Assembly: GCF_002283365.1 (NCBI RefSeq)
Contig: NZ_MQWD01000001.1
Span: 435,694-499,693, forward strand
Source of the DNA: Rubrivirga marina
Lineage (GTDB): Bacteria > Bacteroidota > Rhodothermia > Rhodothermales > Rubricoccaceae
Direction of reading: 5' to 3'
Length of the DNA: 64,000 nucleotides
Part shown: piece after piece, positions 58,981 to 64,000 of the stretch
How positions within the stretch are numbered: the first letter of the stretch is position 1
Layout: each line of letters begins with the position of its first letter
Notes under the pieces: generated by a model
What the model was told of the DNA's origin: nothing
Seen by the model: the letters and a program-made list of their open reading frames with translations, nothing else
Database searches by the model: none
Made by a program: the position numbers and the translations under genes

Positions 58981-61368
58981 CTAGAAGTAGGGGTCAGGGG
59001 CAAGGCGAAGCGTCCGGACGTGGGTCTCCATGGGGAGGGCGTCGCGAACGACCTGAATTGATCCGGCCTCCTGGTCATCGGTCCAAGTCTCTGCCGGAGC
59101 GGCGAGCACGATCTCATCGGCAGCGACGGCGGCAGCGACGGTGGCGAGCGTTGCGAGTTGGCGATCGTCGAACCCGGACGCCGAGGACTTGACTTCGCCT
59201 ACGACGAGACGGCCGTCGAGTAGGATGCATACGTCGAGGTCCGTAAAGGGAGCGGCGTCGTAGCCTTCGCGCAGATCGAGTGGTGGCCACACCCGAGCGT
59301 GGGTACGAGCATCCCTCGCGAGCGCGTAGGCGGTGTCGATGAGGGGGAGCACGGCGTCGTCGGCGATGGCCGAGCGGACGAGCCCGTTGAGCTGGTAGAA
59401 CCAGCCTGGGTCGGCAGGGAGCGCGAAGGGGCGGAGGCACTCCGGGCACCGGACGGTCCGCGCGAGGTCGTCGACGGGGTGCCACCGGGAGAGGCTGCAC
59501 GACGGGCACCGGAGGTCGGTCCCCTGGAGGAACACGCCCTGCTCGACCAGCCACTCGAAGTCTGGCCAGCCTTCCTCCTCGAACGACGGACGCTGGTCCC
59601 TGGGCACGTCGGGATAAGCCTCCCTGACCGCCCGGTGGTACGCGGCCTTTACGTCGTGCTTGCGGACGGTGTCCCCCGCGCGCCGCATGGTGCGGTTGAG
59701 CTTCGAAGCGAGTTCTGTGGCTAGGCTCTCGGCCGTCCGGTCGCCGCGCTCGTCCAGGAGGCGTCGCGCGATGGCGACCTGGGCCTCCCGGGAGGCGACG
59801 GGGTCGCCCGCCGCTCGGAGCAACTGCTTTCGCCAGAACGAGCTGCCGAGGACCTGTCCGGCCTTGTAGATGCCCCCGAAGAGGTCGACGGCCGCCTGAA
59901 ACCGCCGCCCCTGCTCCGAGGCTGCGACGTGGCCGATACGGGGCGTCGGGGCGTCCTGTGCTTCCTCCGTCGTGAGGAGGGCGTTGGCGACGGCCCATGG
60001 GTCGGGGACTCGAAGCGTAACAGTGGGGTGGTCGACGGTCGCGCTGACGGAAGGAAGCCCACCGTTCACGACCCTCCACGCTCGTGGCCACGCCCCCTGC
60101 TGGAGGAACGGGTGGACGAGTGCGGGGCGTCTGGGGAGACGCCAGCGAGGGGAGACGTTGACGGATCGGGCAGGCGTCGTGTCGTCGACGAGGTCGAGGT
60201 CCACCATCCATCCGCCGTCGCCGTCGGAGGCCACCACGACCGGGGGCGTGACCGGAGAGGCGGTGGCCTCGGCGTTGGTGACGACGGCGGTGGCCGACGT
60301 CGAGAGGAGGGGGAGGCGCTCCCTGAAGGGGCGGTGCCCGGTCCGCGACGGCTCCCCGGAGAATGGGAGCGACGCAGGGTCGAAGGATTCAGTGGAGACG
60401 GACCCGATTGTGCCGAGGGCCTCGGAGAGCGCGTCGAGGCGGTCGACCGCGACGGTGGCGCTTTCGATCACCAAGCCGTGGGGTCCCTGGGAGGACCGCC
60501 CCATCTGGTCCCTGGCCCACAAGCGGAGCGCGTCGAGGAACGCGGCGTCGTTGGCGAGCGAGGTGGGGAGCCACAGGACCCGGCCGCGGGGGTGCGACGT
60601 GACGGACCGGTTCCACGCCCGCAGCGCGTCGGAGACCGAGTCGCCCACGACGACGGCGTGGGCGGGAGTGGGGAGGTAGCCGGGGGCGAATGGGGTCGGG
60701 GCGTACTCCCTGCACAAGAACCGGTAGTGGAGACACCGGACGTCGGTGAGCTCGGCGAGGACAGCGGCCTCCGATTTCTCGTTGAGGAGGATCTCACGGG
60801 TGGGCAGGCTCTTGAGCTCGTGCGCGAGGGGCCACGAGGCCCGGGGGTAGCCGAAGTTGCGCTGGACGAACCGTCGGGCGGGGAACGTCGGCGCGGGGCG
60901 CCCACCGAGGTACTGCTCTTCGAACCACACGAGCGGCGTGTCCGACGAGAAGAAATGGGCTTGGCGCTGGTGGTGGCGGAAGACGCCCGTCGATGCGAGG
61001 GGCCGGATTGGCCAGCCGGTTCGGACGAGGGGGTGGCTGTCGGCGGGGTCGACGGGCCGGACTTCCAGGTGGGCGGGCCCGATCTCGACCTCGATCCTCC
61101 GCTTGAGGTCGTCCGACAAGTCGAAGGCAGCCGTGACCACGTCGGGGTCGGTGAGCGAGAGGAGGCGCCAGTAGTCGTCGGAGATCGTCTCGCCGTCGGT
61201 GGGGATGATGGGCCAGAAGCCGCCGCCCCACGCGCCCTGGCAGGTCTCGATGAGTGCGTCGAAGGCGTCGGCCGGAAGAGTGTCTGGGGCTACGAGGAAG
61301 GCCGCGCGGAGGGGGCGCGTTCGGGTCTCTAGGCGGAGAGTCGGGGACGGATAGGAAGATTTCTGCAT
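58981..61368 (-). CDS. Zinc-ribbon and PD-(D/E)XK nuclease-like protein, unknown family
   Basis: 795 residues. The N-terminal region (about 20-200) has 'LIETCQGAWGGGFWPIIPTD' and 'YWRLLSLTDPDVV', a distinctive pair of motifs. The middle (200-560) is mixed alpha/beta without recognisable motifs. A zinc ribbon lies at about 622-646 ('LRCPSCSLSRWHPVDD', then 'VRCPECLRPF'). The C-terminal domain (about 680-795) carries a nuclease-like PD-(D/E)XK core: 'TDLDVCILLDGRLVVGEVKSS' in parts, with Asp, Glu and Lys in the right order. This suggests recognition by the large N-terminal part and cleavage by the C-terminal domain, as in a stand-alone anti-phage nuclease. No known system was recognised. Confidence 0.82.
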   Translation of the reverse strand: MQKSSYPSPTLRLETRTRPLRAAFLVAPDTLPADAFDALIETCQGAWGGGFWPIIPTDGETISDDYWRLLSLTDPDVVTAAFDLSDDLKRRIEVEIGPAHLEVRPVDPADSHPLVRTGWPIRPLASTGVFRHHQRQAHFFSSDTPLVWFEEQYLGGRPAPTFPARRFVQRNFGYPRASWPLAHELKSLPTREILLNEKSEAAVLAELTDVRCLHYRFLCREYAPTPFAPGYLPTPAHAVVVGDSVSDALRAWNRSVTSHPRGRVLWLPTSLANDAAFLDALRLWARDQMGRSSQGPHGLVIESATVAVDRLDALSEALGTIGSVSTESFDPASLPFSGEPSRTGHRPFRERLPLLSTSATAVVTNAEATASPVTPPVVVASDGDGGWMVDLDLVDDTTPARSVNVSPRWRLPRRPALVHPFLQQGAWPRAWRVVNGGLPSVSATVDHPTVTLRVPDPWAVANALLTTEEAQDAPTPRIGHVAASEQGRRFQAAVDLFGGIYKAGQVLGSSFWRKQLLRAAGDPVASREAQVAIARRLLDERGDRTAESLATELASKLNRTMRRAGDTVRKHDVKAAYHRAVREAYPDVPRDQRPSFEEEGWPDFEWLVEQGVFLQGTDLRCPSCSLSRWHPVDDLARTVRCPECLRPFALPADPGWFYQLNGLVRSAIADDAVLPLIDTAYALARDARTHARVWPPLDLREGYDAAPFTDLDVCILLDGRLVVGEVKSSASGFDDRQLATLATVAAAVAADEIVLAAPAETWTDDQEAGSIQVVRDALPMETHVRTLRLAPDPYF

Positions 61369-61648
61369 CGGGTTTGACCGCCAGGGGTGGCAATGTTGTA
61401 CGAACGACGCGCCTCCGGACCATTAGCGCGACTTTCCCCCTCTCCCCGGTGAGCCTACCCACATGCCGTGCTCGCCACCTACCGACTCTGAAACTGGTCC
61501 TCTTCCAAAGGGTAGCGGGCAGGCCGGTGCAGAGACTCGCAGTAACCTGTTGGCTCCGAGGGCCGACGTTAGGCCTAACCTCTCGTACACCAGGGTTTGC
61601 GAGACAGCCTGTTCGGCCTCTCCGCTGTCAGGCACGCTCAATCAGGGA
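61369..61648. other. Intergenic stretch in the island
   Basis: 280 bp without a supported gene, between the zinc-ribbon nuclease start and the umuD stop. It holds a perfect 12-bp palindrome GTTAGGCCTAAC at 61568-61579. Promoter for the nuclease gene is expected near 61369-61440; none is evident. Confidence 0.5.
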
Positions 61649-62149
61649 TCAAGCGGCCACGCGCCGGAGGCCCTTCCCATTTGGCAGGTGGAACCCGACG
61701 TGGCTCGTCACGACGCCCCACACGACGAGGTCCTGCCCGTCGAGGAGCTCGATCGGCTCGTGGTCCGGGTTCGCAGCCAGCAGAACCACCCTCTCTCCCC
61801 GCCGGACGTACCGCTTAACGGTCAGCTCGCCGTCGACGGCGGCCACGACGACCATCCCCGACTCGGGCTCGATGGCACGGTCGACGACCAGCACGTCGCC
61901 GTCGCGGATCCCCTCGTCCCGCATCGACCACCCCTCGGCCCGGCAGAAGAACACGCTCGGGGACGAGGCCCCAAGGAGGTCGCGGAGGTCGAGCTCGCCC
62001 TCGGCGTAGTCGTCGGCCGGGGACGGGAAGCCCGCGGCGACGTCCGAGGCGAAGAACGGGAGCCACGGGCCGGGCGGGAGGTCGGCCGCCGTCCCGATGA
62101 CGGTGACGCGGCCGGACGTAGCCGGCGGGGGTGTGAGCGCGAGGGGCAT
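61649..62149 (-). CDS. umuD: UmuD-like S24 self-cleaving peptidase
   Basis: 166 residues. The cleavage region 'AAGFPSPADDYAEGELDL' matches UmuD, with the expected cut at Gly40-Phe41. The catalytic Ser75 ('AEGWSMRDEGI') and Lys112 ('TVKRY') are both present. UmuD is processed during the SOS response and then works with UmuC as DNA polymerase V. No umuC is in the window, so it may pair with a chromosomal UmuC or act as a regulator of the element. It is the last island gene before attR. No clear LexA box was seen upstream. Confidence 0.88.
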   Translation of the reverse strand: MPLALTPPPATSGRVTVIGTAADLPPGPWLPFFASDVAAGFPSPADDYAEGELDLRDLLGASSPSVFFCRAEGWSMRDEGIRDGDVLVVDRAIEPESGMVVVAAVDGELTVKRYVRRGERVVLLAANPDHEPIELLDGQDLVVWGVVTSHVGFHLPNGKGLRRVAA

Positions 62150-62489
62150 GAGTAGGGGGATGAGTCCGCCCTGACGGCCCTACGCGGTCCACGGCGCCCC
62201 CTGAGCTCGTCCGCCCCCCTCACCTGTGGGGTCCCCCTTCCCAGGAGTTCCCCTCCCCTGGAGCACTGCCCCGTTTCCGTCAGGCGTCGACGCCCGGTCC
62301 CCGTGACGAAGCCAGGAGGGAGCACCTCGAAGTTCTTGACCGACCTCAATCAACTGTAGCCAGGCTGGTTTCCGCATTCTACCGTTCCAAGGGCTGGGGC
62401 AGGCAGACCTTTCACCCTGCCGTTACCCCGGATCCACAAATCGGCCTTTGGACACCCATTTTTACCGATTTTGAGGGGAGCGCTGTGCC
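62150..62489. other. Right end of the island, non-coding
   Basis: About 340 bp, less GC-rich than the surroundings, without a supported gene. It contains an inverted repeat AAATCGG (62438-62444) / CCGATTT (62465-62471) close to attR. Such sites could be integrase or excisionase arm sites. Otherwise nothing recognisable. Confidence 0.5.
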
Positions 62490-62504
62490 CCCACTCCGGG
62501 CACA
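62490..62504. other. attR core
   Basis: Exact 15-bp copy of the tRNA-Leu 3' end (44509-44523). It also forms the right half of a 7-bp inverted repeat TGTGCCC-N7-GGGCACA (62484-62504). Confidence 0.7.
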
Positions 62505-62561
62505 GGACGGCGGACCCGTCCACCTCGGCGAGGCGACCGCCGAGCGCGGGGTGAGGGAGCG

Positions 62562-64000
62562 TCAGCCCCGGTAGGCCAGCAGGCGGAGCGCGTTGCCCAC
62601 CACGACGAGCGTGCTCCCCTCGTGGAGCGCGACGGCCGGCCCGATCCCCAACCCGAAGATCGTCGCCGGGACGAGGAAGGCGACCATCCCGAGGCTCAGC
62701 CAGAGGTTCTGGCGGATGATCCGGCGGGTCTTCCGGCTGAGTCCGACGGCGAACGGGAGCTTGCTCAGGTCGTCGGCCATGAGCGCGACGTCGGCCGTTT
62801 CGAGGGCCACGTCCGAGCCGGCCGCGCCCATCGCGATGCCGACGGTCGCGTTCGCCAGCGCCGGCGCGTCGTTGACGCCGTCGCCGACCATCGCCACCTC
62901 GCCGCGCTGGCGGAGCGCCTTGACGGCCGCCACCTTGTCGTCCGGTAGGAGGTCGCCGCGGGCCTCGTCGATGCCGACCTCGCGGGCCACGGCGTCGGCC
63001 ACGGCCTGGGCGTCGCCCGAGAGCATGACGGTCGTCTCGATGCCGAGCGCGCGGAGCCGGCGGAGCACGTCGCGGGCCGCCTCGCGCGGCGTGTCCATCA
63101 GCCCGACGACGCCGAGCACGCGGTCGCCGCGCTTGACGAGCATCGTCGAGCGGCCATCGGCCTTGAGTTGGCGGTCGCGGTCGAGGAGCGCGTCGGGAGC
63201 GGGCGCCCCGCCGTCGAGCGTGAGGAGCGCCGGCTTGCCCACGACGACCGGTTCGCCACCGAGGGTGGCGCGGACGCCGTGGCCCGTCACGCTCTCCAGG
63301 TTCTCGGCTGCGGCCCCGCCCGCGCGGTCGCCGAGGTCGCGGACGACGGCCCGTGCGAGCGGGTGCTCGCTGAGGCGCTCGACGGCGACGACGGTCTCGA
63401 CCAGCTCCGCCTCGGTCGCTCCGTCGGCCGGGACGACGTCGGTCACGCGCGGCTCGCCCTCGGTCAGCGTCCCGGTCTTGTCGAACGCGATGGCCGTCAG
63501 CCCGCCGAGCGCCTCGAGCGGGCCGCCCCCTTTGACGAGGACGCCGCTCCGCCCGGCCTGCGCCACGCCCGACAGGACGGCCGACGGCGTGGCGATGGCG
63601 AGCGCGCACGGAGACGCCGCCACAAGCACGGCCATCGCGCGGTAGAACGACTCGGCGAACGTCTCGTCCACGACGACCCACGCGAACAGGAGGGCGACGA
63701 CGAGGGCGAGCACGGCCGGCACGAAGACCGTCTCGAACCGGTCGGTGAACCGCTGCGTCGGGCTCCGCTCCGTCTCCGCCTGGGCCACCATCTGGACCAC
63801 CCGCGCGAGCGTCGTCTCGCCGGCCGGCCGCGTCACGACCACGTCGAGCGCGCCGGCCCCGTTGAGCGTCCCGGCGAACACGCGGTGCGCAGCGTCGACG
63901 TCCTCGGGCGCGGCCACTGCGGCGTCGAGGTCGTCGGCGGGCCGCTTGTCGACGGGCACGCTCTCCCCCGTCACCGGCGCCTGGTCGACGGCGCTCGTCC
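62562..64000 (-). CDS. Heavy-metal P-type ATPase, partial (start beyond the window)
   Basis: The 480 residues seen are the C-terminal two thirds of a P1B-type pump; the coding frame continues past base 64000. Visible parts: the actuator TGES motif at the window edge, a membrane span with metal-site motif 'ASPCALAIATP' (SPC, typical of zinc/cadmium/cobalt pumps), phosphorylation site 'FDKTGTLTEG', nucleotide-binding 'SEHPLA' and 'GHGVRA' (HP and GxG), hinge 'MVGDGVNDAPALANA' and the last two spans. It exports divalent metal from the cytoplasm. It is the first chromosomal gene beyond the island and carries a partial GC palindrome at 62519-62535, past its stop. Confidence 0.93.
   Translation of the reverse strand, partial: TSAVDQAPVTGESVPVDKRPADDLDAAVAAPEDVDAAHRVFAGTLNGAGALDVVVTRPAGETTLARVVQMVAQAETERSPTQRFTDRFETVFVPAVLALVVALLFAWVVVDETFAESFYRAMAVLVAASPCALAIATPSAVLSGVAQAGRSGVLVKGGGPLEALGGLTAIAFDKTGTLTEGEPRVTDVVPADGATEAELVETVVAVERLSEHPLARAVVRDLGDRAGGAAAENLESVTGHGVRATLGGEPVVVGKPALLTLDGGAPAPDALLDRDRQLKADGRSTMLVKRGDRVLGVVGLMDTPREAARDVLRRLRALGIETTVMLSGDAQAVADAVAREVGIDEARGDLLPDDKVAAVKALRQRGEVAMVGDGVNDAPALANATVGIAMGAAGSDVALETADVALMADDLSKLPFAVGLSRKTRRIIRQNLWLSLGMVAFLVPATIFGLGIGPAVALHEGSTLVVVGNALRLLAYRG

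Larger units (their letters stand above)
44509..62504 (+). mobile_element. 18-kb integrative element in tRNA-Leu
   Basis: Bounded by a 15-bp direct repeat, CCCACTCCGGGCACA, at 44509-44523 (tRNA 3' end) and 62490-62504. A tyrosine recombinase gene lies right after the tRNA end. Contents: integrase, excisionase-like HTH protein, RepA-like AAA ATPase, DUF91-like nuclease, MmeI-like restriction enzyme, small regulatory genes, a large membrane protein, a zinc-ribbon nuclease and a UmuD-like peptidase. No capsid, tail, terminase or conjugation genes are present, so it resembles a phage-satellite or genomic-island type that moves with help. The two chromosomal repeat families were not seen inside it. 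Confidence 0.8.

Noticed and set aside
59929-61332. Plus-strand open frame of 467 codons opposite the zinc-ribbon nuclease
   Set aside because: Gly/Glu/Arg/Val-rich low-complexity translation; the minus-strand frame has clear zinc and nuclease motifs.
44524-62489. Complete prophage or conjugative element
   Set aside because: No terminase, portal, capsid, tail, lysis, relaxase or type IV secretion genes could be recognised; only integration, RepA-like replication and cargo genes.
62484-62504. attR explained purely as a terminator hairpin
   Set aside because: The TGTGCCC/GGGCACA stem does exist, but it has no T-tract, and the 15-bp exact match extends through the loop to the tRNA-Leu T-arm bases, which a hairpin alone does not explain.

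Overview
The window looks like chromosomal DNA from a high-GC member of the Rhodothermota (Bacteroidota side), most likely the family Rubricoccaceae (Rubrivirga/Rubricoccus-like). This rests on the very GC-rich codon use, on three large secreted proteins that end in the Bacteroidota-type C-terminal sorting domain (core 'LFDMLGRQV' or 'LFDVLGRRV', ending 'GVYVLRLQGE'), and on the general gene content. The genus is inferred; no 16S rRNA gene is present.

Layout. 1-357 holds the end of a TPR protein. 416-5204 (minus strand) is the classic DUF177-rpmF-plsX-fabH-fabD-fabG block for fatty-acid and phospholipid initiation; acpP and fabF do not follow. 5205-5861 is a probable oriC with DnaA-box-like sites, then dnaA (5862) and dnaN (7765). 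9095-19455 is housekeeping and small accessory genes: a TlpA-like thioredoxin, PolX/PHP, an outer-membrane barrel, an AI-2E family permease, a glycosyltransferase and a tgt that has lost its zinc ligands. 19534-31330 (minus strand) holds a secreted serine hydrolase and three large modular cell-surface proteins with sorting domains, three near-identical terminator hairpins and recent internal duplications. 31552-39691 has ispH, a Coa1-like protein, an M20 dipeptidase, an NAGPA-like lipoprotein, an L,D-transpeptidase, an M23 peptidase, tesB and a tiny acidic lipoprotein. 39807-44314 (minus strand) is a trehalose cluster: a GH15 hydrolase, otsB and otsA.

Accessory region. A tRNA-Leu(CAA) gene at 44439-44521 is the probable integration site of an 18-kb element. 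A 15-bp copy of its 3' end (44509-44523) recurs at 62490-62504, and a tyrosine recombinase starts 147 bp past the tRNA. The element carries integrase, an excisionase-like HTH protein, a RepA-like AAA ATPase, a PD-(D/E)XK protein of DUF91/NucS type, an MmeI-like type IIG restriction-methylation enzyme, a regulatory and small-gene module with a consensus sigma70-type promoter, tandem 22-bp repeats beside a minus-strand terminator, a 670-residue membrane protein of unknown function, a 795-residue zinc-ribbon plus PD-(D/E)XK protein of unknown family, and a UmuD-like peptidase. It reads as a mobile island with anti-phage cargo. After attR the chromosome resumes with a heavy-metal P-type ATPase that runs off the window.

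Two intergenic repeat families mark the chromosome but were not seen inside the island: a short GC palindrome (core CCGCCTCGG-N-CCGAGGCGG) found mostly just past stop codons and once inside dnaA, and a longer element opening GTCATCCTGAGCG. Their absence supports a foreign origin for the island.
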